A stretch of 64,000 bases of DNA, taken from positions 6,324,001 through 6,388,000 of the forward strand of contig NC_091973.1 in the NCBI RefSeq assembly GCF_036711975.1, in the 5' to 3' direction. The DNA is from Onthophagus taurus. Lineage: Eukaryota > Arthropoda > Insecta > Coleoptera > Scarabaeidae. The translations under genes were made by a program, and so were the position numbers. Below, piece by piece: positions 1 to 11,600 of the stretch (within the stretch, counting starts at the first letter, position 1; each line of letters starts with the position of its first letter). The notes under the pieces are model-generated. The model ran no database searches, had not been told where the DNA came from, and saw nothing but the letters and a program-made list of their open reading frames with translations.

Positions 1-1120
1 ACAGAAAAGCAAGTTTATAGAATCGATCATTACTTAGGAAAAGAGATGGTCCAAAATCTGATGACTTTAAGGTATTAATTTAAAATTTTTTTCGATTTCT
101 AACATTTTTCAAATTTAAGATTTGGTAACCGCATTTTCTCACCGACTTGGAATCGCGATAACATCGCCTCAATTCAAATCTCGTTCAAAGAACCGTTTGG
201 CACTCAAGGTCGCGGTGGTTATTTCGATAACTTCGGAATTATTCGCGATATAATGCAAAATCATCTTTTACAAATCCTCACGCTTGTTGCGATGGAAAAG
301 CCGGCTTCGTGTCATCCCGACGATATTCGTAACGAAAAAGTTAAAGTTCTTCGCTGCATAAAACCACTTCAAATGGAAGACGTCGTTTTGGGGCAATATG
401 TTGGGAACCCAGATGGTGAGGGTGAAGCGAAATTAGGTTACTTGGACGATCCAACCGTTCCTAATAATTCGAACACCCCAACTTATGCTTTGGGAGTCTT
501 ACACATTAAGAATGAACGCTGGGATGGGGTTCCCTTCATTTTAAAATGTGGAAAAGCTTTAAATGAACGCAAAGCGGAAGTTCGCATTCAATATAAAGAT
601 GTTGCTGGGGATATTTTCGAAGGGCAACCAAAAAGAAATGAATTGGTTATTAAAGTTCAACCTGGTGAAGCTTTGTATGTTAAATTAATGGTTAAAACTC
701 CAGGGATGACTTTTGATATGGAGGAAACTGAGTTGGATTTAACTTATGGGAGTCGATATTCTGTAAGATTTAATACTTATTTATATATGAGTGTTATTTG
801 TTTCTTTTTAGAACATAAAGTTGCCTGATGCTTATGAAAGATTAATTTTGGACGTATTTTGCGGCTCCCAAATGCATTTCGTTCGTGCCGACGAGTTGCG
901 CGAAGCTTGGAGAATTTTTACCCCGATTCTTCACAAGATTGAAAAGGAAAATATCGCCCCGATTAAATACATGTACGTTTTTAAAACGATTTTTTAATAA
1001 ATTTAAATAAATTAAAATTTTAGGTTTGGAAGTCGCGGCCCAAAAGAAGCCGATGACAAAGTATTCAGCAATAATTTCCAATACTCAGGCTCCTACAAAT
1101 GGAAATCCTCTTCTTTATAA
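1..1120 (+). CDS. G6PD: Glucose-6-phosphate 1-dehydrogenase, 3' part
   Basis: Oxidises glucose-6-phosphate to 6-phosphogluconolactone with NADP+, the first and NADPH-producing step of the cytosolic pentose phosphate pathway. Exons read as 1-71, 120-762, 812-972 and 1024-1120, all with GT..AG introns of 48-51 bp, giving 323 residues to a TAA stop. The first exon encodes RIDHYLGKE, the family's substrate-binding active-site motif, followed by the conserved [41 protein letters not shown] and YGSRGP-like (here FGSRGP) blocks. The usual enzyme is about 515-550 residues, so roughly 200 N-terminal residues with the NADP-binding Rossmann fold lie upstream of the window. An AATAAA at 1318 is the likely polyadenylation signal. 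Identification is firm; exon ends are inferred from splice consensus plus conservation. Confidence 0.96.
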
Positions 1121-1317
1121 AATAATAACATATATCATTTACAATTTTATTAGGTTAGTTCCAAAAAATAATTAATCCCAGTTTCTTGCAATGTTCTTGT
1201 GATAAAACGCAAAGGCGTGTTATTTTTGTTATGATTGAAACGATTTTGTACGTTTGTAATATTTATTGAAACGCAATACATTCCATTTTCAATAACAGTC
1301 TATTGTTTTACTTCAAA

Positions 1318-1323
1318 AATAAA
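1318..1323 (+). other. Polyadenylation signal of G6PD
   Basis: AATAAA about 200 bp after the G6PD stop. The stretch 1121-1775 between the two convergent genes is AT-rich and holds no other gene; a minus-strand AATAAA at 1262-1267 could serve Idh3g, in which case the two 3' ends would overlap. Confidence 0.6.
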
Positions 1324-1775
1324 CACCAAAAAATAAATCTCATTTAAAAAATCAACGTTTTGCGCATGCGTAATTTTTTAAATGTACACTAATATACATA
1401 CATTAGTTATAAATAATATTAATAATAAATAATACTTAACATTCGTTCACCTGTAGCAGTAAACCCAAAATTTTCCTCTGAAAAGAAAAAAAAAGAAAAA
1501 GAACGTTCAAAAAAAATGTTACATTTCAATTTTTAAAGCTTTTAAGAGTCTCGGTGCGTAAAAGCAAGAAATGCGTGATCAGAAGCTTTGTACATAAATG
1601 GCCTGAAAAAAAAACCACAACCAAACTCAAAATAAAAATTAATTAACGAAGAAACGGCAAGCAAGACGTCAAGAATTGAAGAAACGTGCGGGCAAGCAGT
1701 GTCGTTAGTCAAAATCCACAACAAGAAGTGTGTTAATAGTTTTTGAGACAGAAAAACTTTGCTGGGTGATTATTA

Positions 1776-4700
1776 TTACCAGGCGCGGATGTCTGCTTGC
1801 AAAATATGGTCAATTATGCTTTGAACCACATCTGTACTGCTGTTTGATCCTCCCAAATCTATAAAAAAAATTAATTAAGAACTCATTAAACACTAAAATC
1901 ATCACTAATTTACCTGGAGTACGAATATTATCCTCACAAATAGTTCTCAAAATAGCATTTTCAATTAATTCGGCATGGCGGGTGTGTCCCAAATGTTGTA
2001 ACATAGCCACGGAAGCATTTAACATCGCAATGGGGTTGGCTATGTTTTTTCCGGCAATCGCAGTTCCGGTGTTACGAGTTCCAGGTTCGAAAATGGCGTA
2101 CTAAAACATCGATTTTTACTGAATTGAAATTTTGTTCATCGAAAATTTACGTGATCCCCATAATTCTTTCCGCATAAAAGTCCAGCGCCTCCGATTAATC
2201 CGCAAACGACGTTCGAAACAATACTTCCGTAAAGATTTGTCATCATCATCACATCGAATTGGTGTGGGTTCGAAACGAGTTGCATGCAACAGTTATCGAT
2301 GATCATATCGTTGTGTTCTATGTCTGGGTATTCTTTAGCGATGCGACGGGATGTTTCTAAGAATAATCCGTCGGATAATTTCCTTTAATTAAAAAAAAAT
2401 TTTATTAAAAAAAATTAATTTTTTTTTTCTTATTTTACATAATATTTGCTTTGTGTATTGTTGTAACCTTTTTTCTTCCATTCCTTCTGGCGTATTCGAA
2501 AGCCCATCGTGCAACTCGTTCTGAATTTGACTTAGTTACCACTTTCATGCTTTCAACAACGCCATCAACGCTCTAAAAAATTAAAATATAAACCCAAAAA
2601 ACAAAAATAAATAAAGATTTCTATTTAATAACACCTCATGTTCTAACATAGCATATTCCCCTTCCGTATTTTGACGAATAATCATAATATCAATATTTTT
2701 TTGTCTGGCTTGAACCCCGGGGAACGATTTGCAATGCAAAACATTAACATATAAATCTAATTCGTTCCTAATCGCAACATTACGCGATTGAACCTCAGCG
2801 CTTTCGCTTTTCGTCTCGATGTTTCCTTTAATAGCAACGCCGTTTCGTTTAATTGACGTGATGGCGTAGTCTAGTTCTTGGTTATCATCACTTTTCGGGT
2901 CAATATTAACTACTTGGAAATCTACTGGTGCGCCGGCATATCGAAAAACATCTTTTACATAATTCATAAGTTCTGGGCCAATACCGCTACCAGGTAACAT
3001 TGTTACTGCATGTCGACCACCATATAATGCAATAGGAATTGGAGTCTAAAAAAATAATGTTTTTAATTTATTGGAGTTATTGAACTAAAATTAACTATAA
3101 AACGAATTAACTAATAATACAAAAAATTAAATTTTAATCCTAAAAAATTTTTTAGAAAGATACTACTTTGGAAGCCAATTGGAAATTCCATTCCTCGAAA
3201 TCAACTTATCCACATTTTCAAACAAAAAATCATTATCATGGTGAAGTAACGATCTCCATTCAGGCTTCATTTTTGAAGGAGTAAGGTCCAATGATGCCAC
3301 CAGCGTGTGAACCACACCAAACGGTGCATTTTTCTGGTTGGAATGAAGTCTGTTGTAGATTGGTTTCACTCCATATGCGTCAATTTTGTTTATTAACAAA
3401 CTCGTTAAGCCAAAAATTAGCCTCATTTTGCCAATTTCTCTAGAGCTTTGATGATGATGGTCTTATGGCTTTAATTCCTGCACCAGTTGGATCTTAAACG
3501 AGTGTAGCTCAAGATCCTTGCGCAAAATTTATGTGAATTGATGACTGATTTTCAAAATAAATCTGGATAATTTGGTAGCGTTGTTGAACCGTCAATTAAT
3601 AACTTTTCATTAATTTTTTCTATATCAAGCATAGCACAATTGTATAACACCTAGTAAATACTAATTACTTATTTTTAACACCAAATTAAACGAGATAATG
3701 TTTTGCAGCTTTTCCCAATGGTTCCCAGTGCGGTTTTTGAATACAAGATTGGTCGTTGTGGGGCAAATAGTAAGGAGCTTTAAACGTTGTTAAGGGGAAT
3801 CGCGCTAGCTCCGACCCTGATACCATAAATCAGTTCTTCATAAACTCGTTGCCCAATTTGCCACGCGACAATGAAATGTATAATTTTTATGTGGGTGCTT
3901 CTCTGTAGGTTATTTCCCCACTTGTTGAAAAAGGTTCATGGTTCTGCTTCTACCAAAGAAAGCGAATGTTAATCACCTCAAGGACCTTCGTCCAATTAGT
4001 ATTTTACCGATATTGGCAAAAATTACAGAAAGAGTAATTTTACCGCCTGCACACTCAGGTTTTAGAAAGCATTATGGCTGTAATACAGCTCTATTGAATA
4101 TTGTGGACGATGTCATACGAAGCACAGACTTTGATTGACTTGATGTCTGCCATACTTCGCTACATTGGGTTTGATGATCTTGCATCGGGGTTCTTGTACA
4201 GTTACTTGTCGGGCAGAATGCAGTGTGTGAAGGTGAATAGTCGCGTTTCGACAACGTCCAGTGTTTAATTTTGGATTCATTGCTATACTCACGTTACACA
4301 TCGCATTTTAACAGATACATAAAAAGTTGTAATCATCATTTCTACGCGGATGACACCCAGTTTATATATCTTTTCTGCCGTCGGATCTCGATGATGCTTG
4401 TTTTGGTCTGATTTCGGATATAGAGGCTTTGGAGCTACTGCCTTTGTCTGAATGCTGCTAAAACAGAGCTGATTTTATTCGAGCCAAGAAAGGTGATAAG
4501 TGACAATTCTGTTCGGGATCGGGTCAAGATAGTTGTCAACAATCTAGTATTGAACTTTAGTACACTGCTTCCGCGTATGCTGCTCTTAAATTGATTTATG
4601 GCGGTCGGTCGTTCCTCAAATCTTTTGGTGTTACCGCACTTTAATTATTGTGATACATTGTATGATTCATGTATTTCGTATAGTAATACGAAAAAAAATC

Positions 4701-7181
4701 AGAAAATTCAAAATTCTTGCTGTTCCGCACAAATTAAAGGATTTGAGTTGGCATACTTCATTCGGCGATTTTGTTCTTTAATATAATTACTTTAAAGAAA
4801 CCTCCATACTTGTTCAATAGAATAAAATTTCGTACTGATGTTCATACCTTGAATTATATCCATCATCGCCAGCTATTTAAGAAATGCTTTTCATACCAAA
4901 AAACACATATTCTTAATGATTGCCATGAATTATAAAATGTAGCACTTCTTTAAGTTGTTTCGTCACAGAATGAGGGGCCGCTTGTCTCAAATTCGCATTG
5001 TAGGGCGACAGGGATCGGGCAGTTTGCGTTTGGTAATTGATTATGATTTCATTATCATCTTTTTCTTTTTCTCTCTTGTATATTTAGAATTAGTTTTATT
5101 AGATTTGAGTGGAAGAGCAGGTGCTGTTACGGCGGTAGCTGAACTACGCCTAATTTGTCCTGGCTTAATTTATAATAATTTTATGTATACTAAGTCAATG
5201 TACAGGTGTCTAAATTTCGATGGGTTTGCAGGGTATCTCAGTTATTATGAAACTTTTTATTCTGAACTACTTTTTTGTGAAACTTACAATGGTGCAAACC
5301 AAATATTCATAGCCCTCATCGTTTTTACGATTTAAATTTCGAAATTTACGATTTTCAGACACCTCCTGTATCTCGGCTATCCGGAAACTAAGTAAAAAAG
5401 TAAAAACGGCTTCTAATAGATTTTTTCACGTGGAATCCAATGGTGCACGCAGAATTTTTCTAGTCATGACGGTTTTTGAGTTATGTACACAACTCAAATA
5501 CTGAATATTCAACTTCTAAAATACTTAAAGAGTTAAGTATTATAACTCAAAAACCGTGATGACTAGAAAAATTCTACGTGCACCATTGGATTCTACGTGA
5601 AAAAATCTTCGTTTTTATGTTTCCGGATAGCCGAGATACAGGAGGTGTCTGAAAATTTTGAAACACTCCCTGTATATCAAAAACGAAGAGGGCTATGAAA
5701 ATTGGCTTTGCGCCATTGTAAGTTTCACAAAAAAAGTAGCTCAGGTTCATTCTATCTTTCATAATAACTGAAATATCCTGCAAACCCATCGAAATTTGGA
5801 CACCCTGTACATCTAATGGGACAAATAAAGTCATATTATTATTATTATTTAGCATAGTTGTTGGTCTGTCTGATGTAAAAGTTTCTTTCAGATGTTCAGC
5901 AAACAAATTAACTTTTTCTTGATTGCTCTTAGCCTAATTTCCATTATTATTTCGAATTGGAGGTGTATGTGTTTTTGGAACTTTCAGTTTTCTTGTTGCT
6001 TGCCACAGAGAATAATCAGTACTGAATAATTGAATATTATTTTCTTTGTGGCTATCTGTTAATGCTCTTAATTCGGCTGTTATTTTGTTTAATTTAGTTT
6101 TATCACTAGGAATTCTATTGGTTTGCCATTTCTTTCGTGCGTTCTGTTTTTCTGCAATTTTGTTTCTAATGAATTTAGGGTAAATATCAGATTTAGGTTT
6201 TGGTGTCAAAATTGGTGTTGAGGCCCAGGCTGCGTTTTGTATGTCTTTTAAGAACTTTTCTACATCATTGTCAATGTCTTTGTCCGGAATTTTACTTCTA
6301 TCTGTTGGCCAGTAAGTTGGCTTCCCAGTGGAGAGTACATCACAATTAAGATCTGTTATAACTTTAGCCCTTCAAAAGTTTAGGGCCTTAATGAACCTTA
6401 ATATTGCTACAAGGTCTTGTTTCTTTATGTCGGTAGGTGTCAAAAGAGCTTTACCAAAAATTTTTTATGCAATTACACAGTATATGTTCAGCCATTTCTG
6501 ACTCGTCGTTGCGAAGTCGACAACTTTGATCCTCAGCTTGTCCAATGTGGATGAGGCGGTTTTTAGGGGCGCGTGGCTGGTCAGAAAAGCTGAGAGCGTC
6601 CTTAGATCCCCTTTGCTGAAGCATAAGGGAGGTTATCATACTGGAAGTGGTTGGGGGGCGTTTTCACTGCCTCTTTGACCAGCTTGTCCGCCTTCTTATT
6701 GCCCTCAATGTCTCTGTGTCCTGGAACCCACCATAAAGTAATCTAAATTACCTTTGCATCTATCCCTTTTATAAGTTTAAAGAGGTGCAGAAGTTTATTG
6801 CAAGTACTTCTGCTTGAAAATGGTTATGTCTGAGCTGATGGGCAATTTAATGTGGATCTGCCTACTCTGGATCCAACTATCTTTGAAGCATCCATGTACC
6901 TAGGGCTCCTCTTTTTAGTAAAAAAAAAGTAGAAATAAAACTACATCACTAGGCTAAACCTGAATCCTTCTAGTTCTTGTTATTTATTATTATTATTTTT
7001 AAACTTACTTGTTTTCGAACTAATGGTGTTTTATGTTGAAGTTCAAAAGCTGACATAGTAGATGCCTTAAAAAAAATTTATTACTCAATAAAAAAAAAAA
7101 AATTATTAATTTTAATAATGTTACATTTCTGAGTGTTCTTCCCAAGTCGACAAAACGTTTTCCAAAAACTGTGGCGGCCAT
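1776..7181 (-). CDS. Idh3g: Isocitrate dehydrogenase [NAD] subunit gamma, mitochondrial
   Basis: Regulatory subunit of the mitochondrial NAD-dependent isocitrate dehydrogenase of the TCA cycle. Seven minus-strand exons: 7181-7125, 7065-7009, 3045-2635, 2572-2439, 2382-2151, 2100-1914 and 1858-1776. They sum to 1161 nt, 386 residues plus TAA, close to the roughly 390 of the family. Exon 1 starts [10 protein letters not shown] and looks like a mitochondrial presequence, rich in basic residues and poor in acidic ones. Conserved blocks follow: [65 protein letters not shown] and a DLGG-containing tail. The gamma assignment rests on the [24 protein letters not shown] block and RQNTEGEY. The second intron (3046-7008, 4 kb) is filled by transposon debris while the other introns are about 50-62 bp. 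The gene is convergent with G6PD. Confidence 0.94.
3163..3426 (-). pseudogene. Unrecognised 87-codon open frame inside the Idh3g intron
   Basis: An open frame of 87 codons on the same strand as Idh3g, lying in its large intron and next to retroelement debris. It has no recognisable domain. Its amino-acid composition is protein-like ([33 protein letters not shown]), so it may be a captured piece of a cellular gene or of a transposon. No splice sites join it to Idh3g in a way that matches the family, so it is not treated as an exon. Confidence 0.25.
3880..4940 (+). mobile_element. Degenerate non-LTR retrotransposon reverse transcriptase (jockey-like)
   Basis: Broken remnant of a LINE reverse transcriptase. 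At 3938-4138 the frame reads [20 protein letters not shown], the RT1 block that opens the polymerase domain, then a [13 protein letters not shown] block. After frame shifts, the catalytic box FYADDTQF appears at about 4339-4362. The order is that of a sense copy, but stops and shifts separate every block, so it is dead. It lies in the second intron of Idh3g, in the opposite orientation to the gene. Confidence 0.85.
5205..5816. mobile_element. Foldback element with ~290-bp inverted arms
   Basis: The sequence from about 5205 to 5500 is repeated in reverse complement from about 5530 to 5816. Outer ends match (GTACAGGTGTCT on the left, the complement of GGACACCCTGTAC on the right), and inner blocks match too (CTCGGCTATCCGGAAAC on the left with its complement at 5610-5645). 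The centre near 5505-5530 is a short AT-rich loop. There is no coding capacity, so this looks like a palindromic MITE or foldback transposon. Confidence 0.75.
5835..6379 (-). mobile_element. Non-LTR retrotransposon fragment, endonuclease-to-RT linker
   Basis: On the minus strand the frames read [15 protein letters not shown] followed by [30 protein letters not shown] and, after a stop, [13 protein letters not shown]. This series is typical of the end of the endonuclease and the linker before the reverse transcriptase of jockey-type LINE ORF2. The RT itself is missing because the foldback element lies immediately downstream on that strand. Stops make it non-functional. Confidence 0.8.
6380..6860 (-). 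mobile_element. Non-LTR retrotransposon fragment, RNase H and 3' end
   Basis: Minus-strand frames give [22 protein letters not shown], the last conserved RNase H block of LINE ORF2, then [31 protein letters not shown], the Cys/His-containing tail, and [19 protein letters not shown], a typical ORF2 C-terminus. Because RNase H lies 5' of the endonuclease linker at 5835-6379 on this strand, the two are pieces of different copies joined end to end. Confidence 0.8.
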
Positions 7182-8690
7182 TGTGTTGCAGAATCACTTT
7201 TTAAAGTTAAATTTAGGGGAAAATTTTTTTAAAAAACACTGTTTATTTCGCCTAAATTTGGTGGAGAGCCTCTTATATCATCACATGAGTAATATAGGTT
7301 ATATTCGATATTTACGCCATCTGTGAATAGATAAGCGGGGTTTATTTGAGTAATTAGTTGTTAGATGGCGCCAAAAATGTATATTTTTTTAATCCAAATA
7401 GATATGGAAATGCAGTTGTCATGGTAATAAATCAAGAATCGGTTAAAATTTAAAATTTTTGCTCTCATATTTCATTATCTAATCTAATTTTGCAAAACCG
7501 GGAATTACAATCTTATTACTTAGGAATCAAATTGTATGCACAATACAGAAATTTGAGAGCGCGTGTACAGCACGTTCTTATTACAAAAACAAATACTTTT
7601 TTAAAGCTAAATTACATCCAATGCATTTTATGACTTTCAGAAATTCGATTTATAGTTTTTCATGTTCATTATAAACCAAAAATAGGAGATATCGCATAAA
7701 TTACCATCTGGTTAATAGACACGTAAATGCACTTCAATTAGCGGTTAATTGTAATGACGGAAAAGCATGTAACAAAAATTGAAATGCGTTCGTAAACATT
7801 TAGACAATTAAAGTGATTTGTGTACGAACTATATGACGTCAAGTTAATGACCAGAAAAAGAAAGCATTTATAAGGGTTTAATGAAATAATGAACCATTTT
7901 TTAGGTTTCAATCGCTTCTAATTTTCGAATTACCTTATTGAACCCCTACGATAAGAAAATGTTGCAAAATGATCTTTTCGTTATCGGTTATAAAACCGTA
8001 CTTATTAATTTTTGTTGCCAACCAGGAGTATATTTATATCGTTTTTTATAAATCTCCAATAATAAGGTGCAATGCGATAACCAGACGGGGTATCCTATTG
8101 TTATTCGCGTCAGGTTTTTGTATCCTTAAAACATTTTCAAATGCGTACGAAGGTCAATAATTAGAATATAATCGCGGAAGGAAAGATAAAGAAAATTAAT
8201 TTAAAACAAAAATTTTAATGAAGGAACGAAATTTAAATGGAAAATTTAATATTCAATTTCCTTTAATCGCACTTTTTTTATTCAAAACATCCGAGTGTTA
8301 GGTATTTATTATATTTTAATGAGTTTCGATTATTTTAATTGCCTTGATATTGTGGCTGTAATTTTGAACTTTAAACAGCAAATTTTTAATTATATAAAAA
8401 AAGGTCGATGTTGCATCATATACAAGGAAATAAGAATTCCGGGTTGTTTATTTTTGTTTGTTTATCTTTAATATTTTTTCGTTACAAACAGAGAAAGAGT
8501 GTAACCTTGAAGGAAACGAGGAGAGTTATTGATTTATGCACCTCGTGTAAACGGTCAAACACGGAGGAGGATTGATTGTTTATTTTTAATTTTTATCAAT
8601 AAATTGCAAATGGACCTTAACCCCTACGAATTACCGCTAAATAAAGTGTCATTTTTTCCAGATGATACCAGATTTTTAAATGTAACGAGT
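7182..8690. other. Intergenic region upstream of Idh3g
   Basis: AT-rich DNA containing the Idh3g promoter. No coding region, RNA gene or clear TATA element was recognised. The open frames here are short and show no family resemblance. Confidence 0.5.
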
Positions 8691-8699
8691 TTAAACAAT

Positions 8700-9120
8700 A
8701 ACATTAAATTTACAAACGATAAACGATAATATAAATAAAATCGATAACAAAATTAAAAAAAAAAATTTATGACCTTGATTCAAATCGATAATATTTTTCA
8801 TAATGGTTACTTTTATATTTGCAATTCTGCAAATTTATGGACACTCAACAAAATAGCAGTTAAAAAAAAATTTTTTTTACAATTTTGTTATTATTAATAT
8901 CTTTTTCTGTTATTTGATAAGTTTTATTACGAAAAAGTTATATTTTAGACAAAATCATGAAAAACAAAATAAAGAAATAAGAAAAATAAGATCTCAGCGA
9001 TTCTTTTAAATCATCATAATTTTTGACATAATCTTCATTAATTCCCTAAAGTTATACTGAGAATTTCATATAACTTGCAATATATTAATGCAGTAATAAA
9101 ATGCAACATAGCTTAATAGT
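8700..9120. repeat. Family 1 flank, copy 1 of a direct duplication
   Basis: This AT-rich stretch is repeated almost base for base at 9595-10080 (shared blocks CGATAAACGATAATATAAAT, GACCTTGATTCAAATCGATA, GGACACTCAACAAAATAGCA). Each copy leads directly into a family 1 palindrome array through the same junction, AATTGGGTTTCTAGTTCTAGG. It appears to be the terminal unique part of a composite element. The same flank occurs in reverse complement at 29000-29100. Confidence 0.85.
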
Positions 9121-9590
9121 ATAGGAATTGGGTTTCTAGTTCTAGGTATAGTGTTAGTTCTAGTTTTATACTAGCACTATCACTAGAACTAACACTATAT
9201 CTAGAACTAGAATCATTCGGGTTTAGCCGCACGTCTCTCAAGACGGCTAAACCAGAATGATTTTAGTTCTAAGTATAGTGTTAGTTCTAGAAACAGTACT
9301 AGTGTGAAATTAGAACTAACACTATACCTAAAACTAGAATAATTCGGGTTTAGCCGCACGTCTCTAAAGACGGCTAAACCCGAATGATTCTAGTTCTAGG
9401 TATAGTGTTAATTCTAGTGATAGTGCTAGTCTAAAACTAGAACTAACACTATACCTAGAACTAGAAACATTTGGGTTTAGCCGCACGTCTCTCAAGACGG
9501 CTAAACCCGAATGATTCTAGTTCTAGGTATAGTGTTACTTCTAGTGATACTGCTAGTCTAAAACTGCCTGAAGACGCACGGCTAAACAAT
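9120..9590. repeat. Palindromic repeat array, family 1, copy A
   Basis: Tandem run of two alternating palindromes. The first has arms CATTCGGGTTTAGCCG and its complement around a 12-15-base loop containing CACGTCTCTCAAGA. The second has arms CTAGTTCTAGGTATAGTGTT and its complement around a loop of the TGATAGTGCTAGTGTAAAA type. Together they make a unit of about 125-130 bp. The array ends at a degraded copy of the first palindrome, and the flanking unique region then repeats at 9595. Confidence 0.9.
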
Positions 9591-9594
9591 AACA

Positions 9595-10080
9595 TAAAAT
9601 TTACAAACGATAAACGATAATATAAATAAAACCGATAACAAAATTTAAAAAAAAATTGTGACCTTGATTCAAATCGATAGGTTCGATAATATTTTTTATA
9701 ATGGTTACTTTTATATTTGCAATTCTGCACATTTACGGACACTCAACAAAATAGCAGTAACAAAAATTTTTTTTTTTACATTTTTTATTATTATTAATAT
9801 TTTTGTCTGTTATTTGATAAGTTTTATTACGAAAAAGTTATATTTTAGACAAAATCATGAAAAACAAAATAAAATAAAATGTTTCAGCTTTAATTTGAGA
9901 TATAAATTGTGTCTTAAGTCTCAAAAATAAGATCTCAGCAATTTTTTTTAAATCATCGTAATTTTTGACATAATCTTTGTTAGGGTTTGTTCCCCAAACT
10001 TATACCGGGAATTTCATATAACGTGCAATATGTTAATGCAGTAATAAAATGCAACATAGCTTAATAGTACAGGAATTGGG
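9595..10080. repeat. Family 1 flank, copy 2 of the duplication
   Basis: Near-identical second copy of 8700-9120, followed by a second, longer palindrome array. The pair shows that a flank-plus-array segment of about 890 bp was duplicated in tandem. Confidence 0.85.
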
Positions 10081-11400
10081 TTTCTAGTTCTAGGTCTAGT
10101 GTTAATTCTAGTTTTGCACTAGCACTGTTATTAGAATTAACACTATACCTAGAACTAGAATCATTCGGGTTTAGCCGTCTTGAGAGACGTTCGGCTAAAC
10201 CTGAATATTTCTAGTTCTAGGTCTAGTGGTAGTTCTAGTTTTACATTAGCACCATCACTAGAACTAACACTATACCTAGAACTAGAATCATTCGGGTTTA
10301 GCCGCACGTCTCAAGACGGCTAAACCTGAATGATTCTAGTTCTACGTATAGTGTTAGTTCTAGTGATAGTCTAAAACTAGAACTAACACTAGACCTAGAA
10401 CCAGAATCATTCGGGTTTAGCCGCACGTCTTTAAAGACGGCTAAACCCGAATGATTCTAGTTCTAGGTATAGTGTTAGTTCTAGTGATAGTCTAAAACTA
10501 GAACTAACACTAGACCTAGAACCAGAATCATTCGGGTTTAGCCGCACGTCTCTAAAGACGGCTTGTTACTTCTAGTAACAATGCTAGTGTGAAACTAGAA
10601 CTAACCCTATACCTAGAACTAGAATCATTCGGGTTTAGCCGTCTTTAGAGACGTGCGGCTAAACCCGAATGATTCTAGTTCTAGGTATAGTGTTAGTTCT
10701 AGTGATAGTGCTAGTCTAAAACTAGAACTGACACTAGACCGAGGACTAGAAACATTCGGGTTTAGCCGAACGTCTCTCAAGACGGCTAAACCCGAATGAT
10801 TCTAGTTCTAGGTATAGTGTTAGTTCTAGTAACAATGCTAGTGTGAAACTAGAACTAACCCTATACCTAGAACTAGAATCATTCGGGTTTAGCCGCACGT
10901 CTCTAAAGACGGCTAAACCCGAATGATTCTAGTTCTAGGTATAGTGTTAGTTCTAGTGATGGTGCTAATCTAAAACTAGAACTGACACTATACCTAGAAC
11001 TAGAAACATTCGGGTTTAGCCGCACGTCTCTAAAGACGGCTAAACCCGAATGATTCTAGTTCTATGTATCGTGTTAGTTCTAGTAACAATGCTAGTGTGA
11101 AACTAGAACTAACCCTATACCTAGAACTAGAATTATTCGGGTTTAGCCGCACGTCTCTAAAGACGGCTAAACCCGAATGATTCTAGTTCTAGGTATAGTG
11201 TTAGTTCTAGTGATAGTGTTAGTGTAAAACTAGAACTAACACTAGACCTTGAACTAGAAAATATCGAGTTTAGCCGTGCGTCAGATGCACGGTTCTAGTT
11301 TTAGTTTAATAAAGATATGCAACATAGTGAAATCTTATGTTAACTTGCACTGTCACTAGAACTAACATTAGACCTAGAACTAGAAACATTTAGACATGTT
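10080..11400. repeat. Palindromic repeat array, family 1, copy B
   Basis: About ten ~125-bp units with the same two alternating palindromes as at 9120-9590. The loop of the first palindrome is seen in both orientations: GCCGCACGTCTCTAAAGACG (for example near 10900) and GCCGTCTTTAGAGACGTGCG (near 10636). It ends in a spacer with a sequence like AATAAAGATATGCAACATAG, also seen at 34840, 35710 and 36010. Confidence 0.9.
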
Positions 11401-11600
11401 GCAATTTATGTGGTATTGTTATTGTATTTATATATTGCATCTTATGTGAAATTCACTGCATGTTCTATACAAATCATACCATAATACTTAATTATAATAT
11501 AATAATTTGAGTTTGCCTGCATGTTTTTTGCCATATTAACACAAAACGGTGTAACACATTGTAGCCAATAAGTTATCAAACATGATAAATTAGTTAGACT
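11390..11600. repeat. Family 1 central unique region
   Basis: Contains GACATGTTGCAATTTATGTG and, 150 bp later, AAAACGGTGTAACACATTGT and GCCAATAAG. The same blocks recur at 33780-34160 between two arrays and partly at 28230-28320 before another array. It looks like the centre of a composite element whose two sides are palindrome arrays. Confidence 0.75.

Noticed and set aside
9461-9930. Open frames over the end of array A and the duplicated flank
   Set aside because: Low-complexity reading of repeats; the frame is not maintained in the other copies.
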